DNA of 51,956 bases, taken from contig CADBVZ010000034.1 in assembly GCA_902798285.1 (NCBI GenBank), forward strand, positions 1 to 51,956, read 5' to 3'. Below, piece by piece: positions 35,305 through 42,938 of this stretch. A program made the position numbers and the translations under genes. Source of the stretch: an uncultured Prevotella sp. (lineage in GTDB: Bacteria; Bacteroidota; Bacteroidia; Bacteroidales; Bacteroidaceae). How positions within the stretch are numbered: position 1 is the first letter of the stretch; every line of letters begins with the position of its first letter. A model generated the notes under the pieces. The model was not told the origin of the DNA. It saw only the letters and a program-made list of their open reading frames with translations, and did not search any database.

Positions 35305-36600
35305 ATGCATAGCAATAAATATAAATATGTGTCGATGGTGAGTGCCGTGGCAGTTCTTCTGCTGCTGGCGCTTTATATGTGGATGACCTATCGCTCCGTT
35401 ACCCGAGACATGACTGAGCGTGCAGGCAACCAACTCACCTGGGCCATGTTCTACGAGAGTTACCAGCGAGCCGACATCGTGACTACTGGCGATACACTTA
35501 GTCTGCCCGATGCACGAGGCAACCTATCGCTCGCCTCCTCCGTCGAAGGTATGAACGATGCCCTTAGCCGTAAGTATCACTCAGAGATATCACTCGAAAC
35601 GGTGGCCATGTTTGTCGATTCCCTGCTGAGCGTAGCCCATATCAATCGCGACGTTACCATTCAGGAGGTCGATTCCAATAGGAATGTGCTGCGCCAGAAC
35701 AATGAGCGCAGCTCGTCGTGGTCCATATTGACGAAACCCGTCAGCATCCGTCGCGATCAGTCGAGGGCTCTACAGTTAGCGCTCAATAATCCCTACCCCG
35801 AACTGGCCCGCAAGCTGAGTCCGCTCTTCCTGATCAGCGCCGTTATCCTGGGCTTCTTCGCCATCATCATCATCCAGTTGCTGCGCTTCATTACCGAACA
35901 GGAGCAGATGGCCGAACTGCGTAATGACTTCTCCTATGCGATGGTCCACGACATGAAATCCCCGCTTTCATCGATCATCATGGGCGCCCACTTCCTGCAT
36001 AGCGGCAAGGTGGACGACAAGCCCCAGATCAAGGAGAAGTATTACTCCATCATCGAGGACGAGGCCGAACATCTGCTGGCACTCGTCAACAAACTGCTTA
36101 CCATCTCGAAGCTGGAGAACAAGAAACTGATACTCAGCAAGAACGAGATCGACCTCGAGCCCATCATCGACGACCTGGTGGACAAGGCCAAGACCAAGAC
36201 CACCAAACCTCTGCAGATAACGGGCGACCTGAAGGTAAGAAACGTATGGGCCGATGAGCAGTATCTCACGGAAGCCATTGCCAATCTGCTCGATAACGCC
36301 ATCAAATACTCGAAGGACGAGATTCAGATCAAGATCAGCACCCTCGATACCGATAAGCATGTATTATTAAAGGTACGCGATAACGGCATCGGCATCTCGA
36401 AGGAGGAGCAGAGGATCATCTTCGACAAGTTCGGACGTGCTGCCATCCACGAGAAGAACCGCACGGGTGGCGTCTCGGGCTTCGGCCTCGGACTCAACTA
36501 TGTCGATCAGGTGATGAAGGCCCATGGTGGCAAGGTGACTGTATCGAGCGAGAAAGACAACTATTCAGAATTCACTCTTTATATCCCCAAGAACGTATGA
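35305..36600 (+). CDS. Sensor histidine kinase (RprX-like)
   Basis: A membrane histidine kinase of 431 aa. ATG 35305 is chosen because it follows the promoter; an upstream in-frame Met at 35179 would precede it. Helix 1 is at about residues 9-27, a periplasmic sensor domain at 30-170 and helix 2 at about 172-195. His215 (VHDMKSPLSS) is the phosphorylation site, and NLLDNAIKYS, DNGIGIS and GFGLGL are the N, G1 and G2 ATP-binding boxes. It overlaps the regulator gene by ATGA. Similarity to Bacteroides RprX is from memory. Confidence 0.9.
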   Translation: MHSNKYKYVSMVSAVAVLLLLALYMWMTYRSVTRDMTERAGNQLTWAMFYESYQRADIVTTGDTLSLPDARGNLSLASSVEGMNDALSRKYHSEISLETVAMFVDSLLSVAHINRDVTIQEVDSNRNVLRQNNERSSSWSILTKPVSIRRDQSRALQLALNNPYPELARKLSPLFLISAVILGFFAIIIIQLLRFITEQEQMAELRNDFSYAMVHDMKSPLSSIIMGAHFLHSGKVDDKPQIKEKYYSIIEDEAEHLLALVNKLLTISKLENKKLILSKNEIDLEPIIDDLVDKAKTKTTKPLQITGDLKVRNVWADEQYLTEAIANLLDNAIKYSKDEIQIKISTLDTDKHVLLKVRDNGIGISKEEQRIIFDKFGRAAIHEKNRTGGVSGFGLGLNYVDQVMKAHGGKVTVSSEKDNYSEFTLYIPKNV

Positions 36601-37298
36601 TTAAACTATTGTTAGTAGAAGACGATGAATCGCTGGCTTACATCGAGAAGACTGGTTTGGAAGACATCATAGGCGGCTACGAGGTAACCACCGCCAAGAA
36701 TGGCAAGGAAGGTGTGAAGGCCTGGGAGGAGACGCATCCCGACGTCATCATCTCCGACATCGACATGCCCGTGATGAACGGCTTCGAGATGGTGGAACGC
36801 ATCCGCGAGACCGATGGCGACGTGATCATCATCTTCACCTCTGCCCTCACCTCGCCCAACGATGTGAAGGCCGGCTATCGCCTGGGCATCAACAACTACG
36901 TGAAGAAGCCCTTCGTTCCTGAGGAACTCGATGCCCACATACAGGCTCTGATGAAGATGCGTGGTGGCGCCAAGACGCAGAACGAGACCAGCCATTACAA
37001 GCTGGGCAAGTTCACCCTCGATGCCGATCACGCCACCCTGCGCAACGACGATACCGGCGAGGCACAGACCATCACCGTCCGCGAGGCACAGATCCTGCAG
37101 CTGTTGGCCGAGAACAAGAACAATGTGGTACGTCGCGAAGCCATACTGAGCCGCTTCTGGAACACGGAGGACGATTATTTCGCCTCGCGCTCACTCGATG
37201 TTTTCATCAATAAACTCAGGAAACTGCTGGCCGATGAGCCAAGAATCAATCTGAAGACCATTCGTGGTATCGGCCTTCAGCTGTTGGTCGAGAATTAG
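36597..37298 (+). CDS. OmpR-family response regulator (RprY-like)
   Basis: A two-domain regulator of 233 aa. The receiver domain has the acidic pair at residues 9-10, phospho-acceptor Asp54 (ISDIDMPVMNGF) and Lys in YVKKPF near 104. The C-terminal winged helix (about 130-230) shows LTVREAQILQLLAEN-type sequence and SLDVFINKLRKLL. It is coupled to the kinase by ATGA. Its stop overlaps the convergent CPBP-like gene by 4 nt. The 11-bp GTTA repeats nearby are candidate targets. Confidence 0.93.
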   Translation: MIKLLLVEDDESLAYIEKTGLEDIIGGYEVTTAKNGKEGVKAWEETHPDVIISDIDMPVMNGFEMVERIRETDGDVIIIFTSALTSPNDVKAGYRLGINNYVKKPFVPEELDAHIQALMKMRGGAKTQNETSHYKLGKFTLDADHATLRNDDTGEAQTITVREAQILQLLAENKNNVVRREAILSRFWNTEDDYFASRSLDVFINKLRKLLADEPRINLKTIRGIGLQLLVEN

Positions 37299-38098
37299 TC
37301 GATGGGCTTGTAAGGTTCCATCAGTCTCAGCGTGATGCATGCACCTGGTATCACCAACAGGGCCACCAGGATGAACCACGCCCCTGAGAGAACGGTGCCC
37401 ATCAGGAAGAGCCACACCAGCCAGAACACCACATCGCCTATAATCACAGGTATCACGCTACGGGAATACTCGTAGACCCAACCCTCCAACATGGCCATCA
37501 TAAACGCTGGCAGTATTAGCAACGGACTGTTATACAGCTTCGACACCAATACCATGATAATTGCATAAACGGTTATCACAATGGCAGGACGATGCTTCCA
37601 CTCCAGTATCTCGCGGAGCACAGCACCATAGATCACCAGATTAGCCGTTGCCTCAATCACTATGATCATCGGGATGCTAACCAGCGGATGGGTCTTCATC
37701 CAGAGAAAAGTCTTTCGCGTGGTGGAATCCGGCTCCGTGATGATCGTGCCGTCGGGCTCTATTATCGGATTATATACGATGCAATAAAGCACAGCCAGTC
37801 CTGACATAGCCATAGCTAAGGCCAGGATCACCTTCCAACGGACGTTCTGGGGAATGCGGCCCACGGAATAAGAGGCATAGCCCAGACGGAGGAACACCCA
37901 GTTAAGTACCAGCGCCAGCACCAGGATCATGCAGCAACCGCCTACCGTCATCATATTCAAGACAGAGGTGGTGCCGGTTTCATTCCCCTGGAATCCATCG
38001 ATGAATCCTGCGACGAAACCTATCACGGCCCCGCCTACGAACAGCACTCCGAGAATGATTCCGAATGCCAACAACAGATACATCAATGCCTTCTTCAT
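37295..38098 (-). CDS. CPBP-fold membrane protein lacking catalytic motif
   Basis: A polytopic membrane protein of 267 aa with about seven helices. It resembles CPBP (CAAX-protease and bacteriocin-processing) proteins, and the segment NLVIYGAVLREILEWKHRP aligns with the first catalytic motif, usually EExxFRGxLxxxL. Here the two Glu are replaced by Ala-Asn and the Arg by Tyr, so it looks like a pseudo-protease. A weak alternative is an unrelated multipass protein. Its promoter (TATCTTTG on the minus strand, 38123-38130) lacks a -33 box but has the candidate regulator site upstream. Confidence 0.6.
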   Translation of the reverse strand: MKKALMYLLLAFGIILGVLFVGGAVIGFVAGFIDGFQGNETGTTSVLNMMTVGGCCMILVLALVLNWVFLRLGYASYSVGRIPQNVRWKVILALAMAMSGLAVLYCIVYNPIIEPDGTIITEPDSTTRKTFLWMKTHPLVSIPMIIVIEATANLVIYGAVLREILEWKHRPAIVITVYAIIMVLVSKLYNSPLLILPAFMMAMLEGWVYEYSRSVIPVIIGDVVFWLVWLFLMGTVLSGAWFILVALLVIPGACITLRLMEPYKPID

Positions 38099-38122
38099 CT
38101 AGTCTATTACACTTTCCGAGTG

Positions 38123-38130
38123 CAAAGATA
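38123..38130 (-). promoter_or_regulatory. -7 box of the CPBP-like gene
   Basis: Minus-strand TATCTTTG, 24 nt before the start codon. No CAAA/TTTG -33 box is seen where expected, which fits an activator-dependent promoter. Confidence 0.6.
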
Positions 38131-38160
38131 CGATGAATTTTTGGTTTTCACCTCATTTAT

Positions 38161-38180
38161 AATGTTATCTTTAGGTTAAA
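38161..38180. promoter_or_regulatory. Candidate OmpR-type binding site, copy 2
   Basis: AATGTTATCTTTAGGTTAAA is identical to 35242-35261, with GTTA at 38164 and 38175. It lies about 30 nt upstream of the CPBP-like -7 box, in reverse orientation to that gene. Confidence 0.6.
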
Positions 38181-38191
38181 ACTTCAATAGC

Positions 38192-39499
38192 TTATTCCTT
38201 TTTCGGTCTGCCCAGGTTCAGGCGGAGACCTATCTGCAGGTTGAAACTGTTGGGCTTATCCTTGAAGAAGGTCTTCACCGAGCTGCCATTATCAAAGTAG
38301 TGTTTCACGCCAGGCTCAACATAGATGCCCAGCTGTGGAATCACGTCATACTCGATGCCCAGGGCGCCCTGAACCGAGAACTGCAGGCCGTCGCGCGATA
38401 CGGGATAATCCACACCCTCCTGCTTCGTCTTGGCCTTCACATTATAGTCGGCCTGTCCGCCTGCCGAGGCGTAAACACTCAGCCCCTTCCATTTCCACAG
38501 CTGATATTGCGCATTCACAGGCACACCAATATAATGCAGCGTCTGCTCCTTGGTCAATGGAATGCCGCCCATGATGCTCACAAAGTCAGAACGCAATCGG
38601 GTATATACCAAGCCCGTAGTCAGCGAAAGTCTCGATGAAATGGGGATATTTGTGGTCAGTCCAAACGCTATGGGCTGATAATGCTTCTGCTGTTCCTCGT
38701 AGTTCGCCAGATAGATCACCTCGCTGTTGGCTGCACGCGTCGAATGGCGAACCAGCAGATTATCGTGGAAGTTATAGTTCTCAGCCATCGACGGACTCAT
38801 CATCACACCATTGGCACTCATCTGATTGCCAGAGCCCGCCTGGGCATAAAGGCCGAAGCCTATCCTTCCGCGATGGCTCTTCCTCGTGGCCTCGGCTATC
38901 TTGGCGTCGAGCTGGCGAATCTGATCCTGTTCGCTAGGCAGCGTCTGCTGTGGCTCCTTAGCCTTAGGCTCCGATGAAATGGGCGATTTTACCTCTTCCC
39001 TGATGGGTTCCTCCGCCTTTTCGGGTACATTCTGGAGTATCTCCTCTTGCGCCGTAGTAACCTCCTGTGCCAAGAGCTTCGTTGGCTGAGCGCTCATTAC
39101 ACGCTGGGGCACATTCTTGGTCACCATATCATTCTGAGGTGTCTCATCTGTCGATTCCGATGAAATCGGCGATTTCTCTTCATTCTTCGCCAGAACGTCC
39201 GATTTCATCGAGCTTACGGAGGCCTCTAAAGCTTCGGCCTTCTTGGCCTTTTCGTTTTGTCCTATTTCCCACATCAGATAGCCATTGCAGGTGAGCACGC
39301 CGATAAAGGCTGCTGCCACAGCAATGCGCTTGCCCCACAAGGACATGAAACGGGCCTTAGGAGTCTCAGGCTCAGAAGGCTTCAGTACACCCTCCGCTTG
39401 CAGACGGGCCTCAATGCCAGCCCACAAGTCAGCTGGAGCAGACTCCTCGTGGTCTGCCAGCTTATCGCGTAGCCGCTGTGTCCAATCTTCCTGTTTCAT
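38192..39499 (-). CDS. Dual-membrane-spanning anti-sigma factor (Dma-type), locus 1
   Basis: A 435-aa protein with an unusual build. Residues 1-50 form a charged cytoplasmic head starting MKQEDWTQRLRDKLADHE, next to an ECF sigma gene. One helix spans about 58-77, a Pro/Glu/Lys-rich low-complexity linker about 78-208 (with KSPISSE twice), and an outer-membrane beta-barrel fills 210-435, ending FNLQIGLRLNLG. This matches the Dma class described from Bacteroides thetaiotaomicron, where one member affects outer-membrane vesicle release. Its start overlaps the sigma stop (ATGA), so both are made in balance. A paralogue is encoded at 42935-44113. Confidence 0.82.
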   Translation of the reverse strand: MKQEDWTQRLRDKLADHEESAPADLWAGIEARLQAEGVLKPSEPETPKARFMSLWGKRIAVAAAFIGVLTCNGYLMWEIGQNEKAKKAEALEASVSSMKSDVLAKNEEKSPISSESTDETPQNDMVTKNVPQRVMSAQPTKLLAQEVTTAQEEILQNVPEKAEEPIREEVKSPISSEPKAKEPQQTLPSEQDQIRQLDAKIAEATRKSHRGRIGFGLYAQAGSGNQMSANGVMMSPSMAENYNFHDNLLVRHSTRAANSEVIYLANYEEQQKHYQPIAFGLTTNIPISSRLSLTTGLVYTRLRSDFVSIMGGIPLTKEQTLHYIGVPVNAQYQLWKWKGLSVYASAGGQADYNVKAKTKQEGVDYPVSRDGLQFSVQGALGIEYDVIPQLGIYVEPGVKHYFDNGSSVKTFFKDKPNSFNLQIGLRLNLGRPKKE

Positions 39500-40041
39500 C
39501 TCTTTTGTGAGTTTAAATATTCGCTAATCATTTCTCTTAATAGCTTCTTCGCGTGGAAGAACTGTGAGGCAGAGGAGGTTTCCCTGATGCCCAGTTGCTG
39601 GGCTATTTGCTTGTGCGAGAGTTGTCCGAAGACGTACAGGTTGAGCACCATTCTGCATCCCGCCGGGAGCCTTCCTATCATCTGGTCAAGTATGTCGGGA
39701 GGCACCTCGTCCACGTCTGGCACTCCATCGTCTATGGCCTCCTCGGGTATATCTGGTATCATGGTCACTCGTTCGTGTTCCTTCACCCAGTCTAAGGCGC
39801 GGTTGGCTACTATTCTGGCCACCCAGGATTTCAGCGAGCCTTCGCCTCGATAGTCGAACTGGCGGATGGAGGTCAGAACGCTGACGAAACTGTCCTGCAA
39901 CACGTCCCTTACATCGTCGCGATCAGGAACATACCTCAGCGCTATGGCCATAGTATATCCTGAAAAGCGGTCATACAGGCGTCGCATCGCCTGGCTTTCT
40001 CCGCCTAATATCGCGTCGAGCAGTTGTCGTTCTGTCTCCAC
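39496..40041 (-). CDS. ECF-type RNA polymerase sigma factor, locus 1
   Basis: A sigma-70 family factor of 181 aa. Region 2 includes MRRLYDRFSGYTMAIALRYVPDRDDVRDVLQDSFVSV-type sequence (split here: RDDVRDVLQDSFV is the core-binding helix). Region 4 has LPAGCRMVLNLYVFGQLSHK followed by the helix-turn-helix IAQQLGIRETSSASQ. It is coupled by ATGA to the dual-membrane anti-sigma gene and is third in a minus-strand operon that begins at the promoter element near 41465. It probably directs its own operon and the other TGCAAGG-N16-GTTATA elements. Confidence 0.9.
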   Translation of the reverse strand: METERQLLDAILGGESQAMRRLYDRFSGYTMAIALRYVPDRDDVRDVLQDSFVSVLTSIRQFDYRGEGSLKSWVARIVANRALDWVKEHERVTMIPDIPEEAIDDGVPDVDEVPPDILDQMIGRLPAGCRMVLNLYVFGQLSHKQIAQQLGIRETSSASQFFHAKKLLREMISEYLNSQKR

Positions 40042-40053
40042 AGTCCTCCTCCG

Positions 40054-40689
40054 TTATTTTTTCCTTCCTTTTGTTTGGAACGACATGCGCGATGAATGAT
40101 ATTCATTACGCCATGTTCTTGTTTCTAACGTCTCCATATTTGTAACGGAAAGGCTGTCCAAGGGTACAAAGCCCGACCATACATCGTTTTCTACATCATA
40201 CATAAGGGCAGATTGTTCACCTACTAAACTCGTAGTGTTTATCCACATTTGACATTGATATTCAACATCATCCCATTTAAAATAAGTACGAGGAGTGCAT
40301 GTGCCGTTTGAGAGGTAGGCGTTGCTTGTTGAGTATCCTACATACGACAAGTCCATCAGCCAATATGATAGATGATTATATTTGAAATGTTCATCATGAA
40401 AGACTTCAGGATCTTTTTCCCTATAGAGAATACTTAGGAAATGATTCATTGGAAAATGAGAAATGACTGTGTAATAAGGATCCATTTGTGTTGAGAACGT
40501 AGCCGTATCAGCCCAATACTTATCTACAATCCATATCATGTCGTAAGAACCCTTTCCATAACGATTTACCAAATCCTGCATCTGCTTCATATTATCAACA
40601 ATATCAGCAGTCAAGTCGGCTTCTGAGTCATTCGAGCACGATGCAGTAATCAATACACCTATTATTAATAACAATACCAGCTTCTTCAT
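40054..40689 (-). CDS. Surface-type lipoprotein, locus 1, unknown function
   Basis: A 211-aa lipoprotein with signal peptide MKKLVLLLIIGVLITAS and Cys18, followed by SNDSEAD, an acidic surface-export signal. The mature part is rich in Tyr, Asp and Trp (WIVDKYWADTATF, HLSYWLMDLSYVGY), suggesting a beta-rich fold. I do not recognise a family. It lies between the DUF4377-like lipoprotein (3 nt gap) and the sigma gene (12 nt gap), so it is part of the sigma-anti-sigma operon and may be a ligand or modulator of the barrel. Confidence 0.7.
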   Translation of the reverse strand: MKKLVLLLIIGVLITASCSNDSEADLTADIVDNMKQMQDLVNRYGKGSYDMIWIVDKYWADTATFSTQMDPYYTVISHFPMNHFLSILYREKDPEVFHDEHFKYNHLSYWLMDLSYVGYSTSNAYLSNGTCTPRTYFKWDDVEYQCQMWINTTSLVGEQSALMYDVENDVWSGFVPLDSLSVTNMETLETRTWRNEYHSSRMSFQTKGRKK

Positions 40690-40692
40690 ATC

Positions 40693-41433
40693 TTAATACC
40701 ATTCTTTAGCTTTTGATTCAAATTCATCATAAGTAGCAGCCACCACCACACTATCTTCTGGGGCTTCCTGCTGACTAATCAACTCCTCCAGTCGAACGCG
40801 GAAACGATGTTTCCCACAAAAATAACGCTCCGATGGGGTGATGCTCAAGCGCATACGACAAGCATACTTATGAATAATGTCTGCCTCATCGTATTTTATG
40901 AACATATCATAATTGGCTCCGATGATTTCCTCTATAATCATGTCGAGCTTTTCGTCGCCATCAACATTTCGTCCCGTTAGATAATACAAGCCGTTGGAAG
41001 AAAGTGAATCAGGAAGCATCACCACCCTGCGGACATCCATCGTCACCTCGCGACGACCCTCTGTGCGAACACCCACATACTCCTTGCTTAGCAGCTTTCT
41101 CAATTTAAAGTGGTATTTGGGTGCATCCATAATCCTCGGATCGGTGCTCGTGGCATACACCAACAGCTTATAGCGATAACCCTCTTCAAAGGTAAAACCT
41201 TCGATTTCACCGGGGAAAAATCTCCCTATTTGTTCGCCCTTATCATTAACGCCTTCCATCTGCTTACCCATGCTCGTGTAGGCTCCCCAGTAGGAATAGC
41301 CCATCACGTATTCCGGCTCGATGTTTATCTCCCATGTTTCCATGGTAGACGTCCACTCGTCGTCGTCATCGTCCAGCGAACAAGCGGAAAGCATCCCCGC
41401 CAACAGCAACATCAGAATCACTTTTGCCTTCAT
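40693..41433 (-). CDS. DUF4377-like lipoprotein, locus 1
   Basis: A 246-aa lipoprotein and first gene of the minus-strand operon. The signal peptide MKAKVILMLLLAGMLSA ends at Cys18, followed by SLDDDDDE, a strong acidic surface-export signal. Residues about 30-100 (INIEPEYVMGYSYWGA, GEIEGFTFEEGYRYKLLVYAT) resemble DUF4377, and LSKEYVG with EGRREVTMDVR follows. The mature protein is clearly paralogous to the lipoprotein at 47931-48680, sharing EPEYV, YWGA, RFxPGEI, EEGYRYK, LSKEYVG and CRMRLSITPS, yet the signal peptides differ. Function unknown. Confidence 0.72.
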   Translation of the reverse strand: MKAKVILMLLLAGMLSACSLDDDDDEWTSTMETWEINIEPEYVMGYSYWGAYTSMGKQMEGVNDKGEQIGRFFPGEIEGFTFEEGYRYKLLVYATSTDPRIMDAPKYHFKLRKLLSKEYVGVRTEGRREVTMDVRRVVMLPDSLSSNGLYYLTGRNVDGDEKLDMIIEEIIGANYDMFIKYDEADIIHKYACRMRLSITPSERYFCGKHRFRVRLEELISQQEAPEDSVVVAATYDEFESKAKEWY

Positions 41434-41464
41434 CTTTTCTATCTGTTTAATGTTTGTCTATAGA

Positions 41465-41492
41465 TATAACTGCAAAAGTACAAAACCTTGCA
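41465..41492 (-). promoter_or_regulatory. ECF-type promoter element P1
   Basis: On the minus strand TGCAAGG (41486-41492), 15 nt, GTTATA (41465-41470), upstream of the locus 1 operon. A housekeeping-like TACTTTTG lies inside the spacer. Confidence 0.7.
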
Positions 41493-41560
41493 TGGAAAAC
41501 CAAAGATTTAAGATTCATTAAGAAAAAAGCGCCCCATCCTGCATTTTTAAGGTTCTTTAA

Positions 41561-41589
41561 TGCAGTATTTTAGTCCTTTCTACGTTATA
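41561..41589 (+). promoter_or_regulatory. ECF-type promoter element P2
   Basis: TGCAGTA (41561-41567, a variant of TGCAAGG), 16 nt, GTTATA (41584-41589), upstream of the locus 2 operon. The spacer lacks a TAnnTTTG box. Confidence 0.6.
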
Positions 41590-41611
41590 ATAATAAAAAG
41601 ATATAGAGCGT

Positions 41612-42388
41612 ATGGTAGAACAAAGAATGAACTTAAAGCGAATCATGCCATTGGTGCTGTTGGTGCTGACAGCTCTTGTTATGGGCTGCGGCAAGGAGGA
41701 AGGGGGCGAAGCGGAATCGCAATACGGAAAAAAAACTAATGAAGGTTTAGTCAAAAAGGATACTACGGAGGTAGAAAAAAAGAAAAACGATACCATCCCC
41801 TCAAACACCATACCGAAGTTAACATGCTATTTCAGGGGTGTCTGGTCAGTTGATGGCGTGTCTGTTGATACTTTAAATGTCGAGGCCAGTACCTCGGATA
41901 GTCGGAATATATTGGCTTTCTATGGGTTTCCTTACAGGACTCTGGTAAAAGAGGTAGCCCCACAGGTGAAAGTGACCAAAATCACAAACGACATACCTAC
42001 CGGAGCCACTTTACACGATGAGGATTCCTTGTATTTCCAGACATTAAAAAAATGTGGCAATAATCAGGATTGTTTAGCGGCCTTTTTTGGTTATGACTAT
42101 CGATGTATCGGTGTATCGGCAAGCGGGATCTACCTTGAGCTACCCCCAGGGCAAAACCACACCATACGTTATCTCTTCTTTGTTGTTACTACCGATCAGG
42201 GGAACTATTTCCCCGTCATAGTAAGCGTAGTACCTGATAAATCTACGGCTGTCTTAGATATCAAGGGCAAGAGTTTTTCCTGTGTACTGACAATATCGCA
42301 GATAGAGAGCCAAGAGAATGGTGAACAGGTTATCAAGAAATACAATCCTGAATTGAAACTTAAATTTACAAGTATATATAGATTATAG
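41612..42388 (+). CDS. Lipoprotein heading the locus 2 operon, unknown function
   Basis: A 258-aa lipoprotein. The start at 41612 gives MVEQRMNLKRIMPLVLL; ATG 41627 is an alternative. The lipobox is LVMGC with Cys26, followed by GKEEGGEAES, an acidic surface signal, then a Lys/Glu/Thr-rich linker to about residue 65. The mature domain has four or more Cys (LKKCGNNQDC, YDYRC, FSC) that could form disulfides. No family is recognised. It is 10 nt upstream of the sigma factor and takes the place of the two lipoproteins of locus 1. Confidence 0.7.
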   Translation: MVEQRMNLKRIMPLVLLVLTALVMGCGKEEGGEAESQYGKKTNEGLVKKDTTEVEKKKNDTIPSNTIPKLTCYFRGVWSVDGVSVDTLNVEASTSDSRNILAFYGFPYRTLVKEVAPQVKVTKITNDIPTGATLHDEDSLYFQTLKKCGNNQDCLAAFFGYDYRCIGVSASGIYLELPPGQNHTIRYLFFVVTTDQGNYFPVIVSVVPDKSTAVLDIKGKSFSCVLTISQIESQENGEQVIKKYNPELKLKFTSIYRL

Positions 42389-42398
42389 AACGCCTCCT

Positions 42399-42938
42399 TT
42401 GGAAACTGAGCAAGAACTGTTAGAAGCAGTAAAAGCCGGAGACCGCCAAGCGATGAGACGGCTCTATGAGCGCTATAAAGGATATGCCATGTCGATAGGA
42501 CTGAGGTATATTCCTGAGCATTATGACGTGGAGGATGTGGTACAGGATGCTTTCATCAACATTATCACCTCTATCCATCGATTCAACTTCCAAGGCGAGG
42601 GCTCGCTTACGGCCTGGATTGGGAGAACGGTAGTAAACAAGGCCTTCGATTTCGTGAGACACCATGAGCGAATCAGCTTTACGGGCACCATCCCAGACAT
42701 AGCCGACGAGGAGCCCGACATAGAAAGCATACCGCCAGAGGTGCTCACAAAAATGATTGCGCAACTGCCTTCGGGCTACAGATTGGTACTCAATCTCCAT
42801 GTATTTGAACATTGCTCTCACAAGGAAATCGCCCAAAGATTAGGCATCAAGGAGAAGTCGTCAGCCTCCCAGTTAACAAGAGCAAAGATGATTCTGACGA
42901 AGATGACAAAAGAGTATATAAAACGACACGGGATATGA
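42399..42938 (+). CDS. ECF-type RNA polymerase sigma factor, locus 2
   Basis: A sigma-70 family factor of 179 aa, paralogous to the one at 39496-40041. Both begin METE-QxLL and contain QAMRRLYxRxxGYxM. The region 2 helix is HYDVEDVVQDAFINI, and region 4 has LPSGYRLVLNLHVFEHCSHK and IAQRLGIKEKSSASQ. Alignment with its paralogue puts the start at TTG 42399, a rare start codon, and no ATG fits upstream of the conserved core. The gene is coupled by ATGA to the anti-sigma gene. Confidence 0.88.
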   Translation: METEQELLEAVKAGDRQAMRRLYERYKGYAMSIGLRYIPEHYDVEDVVQDAFINIITSIHRFNFQGEGSLTAWIGRTVVNKAFDFVRHHERISFTGTIPDIADEEPDIESIPPEVLTKMIAQLPSGYRLVLNLHVFEHCSHKEIAQRLGIKEKSSASQLTRAKMILTKMTKEYIKRHGI

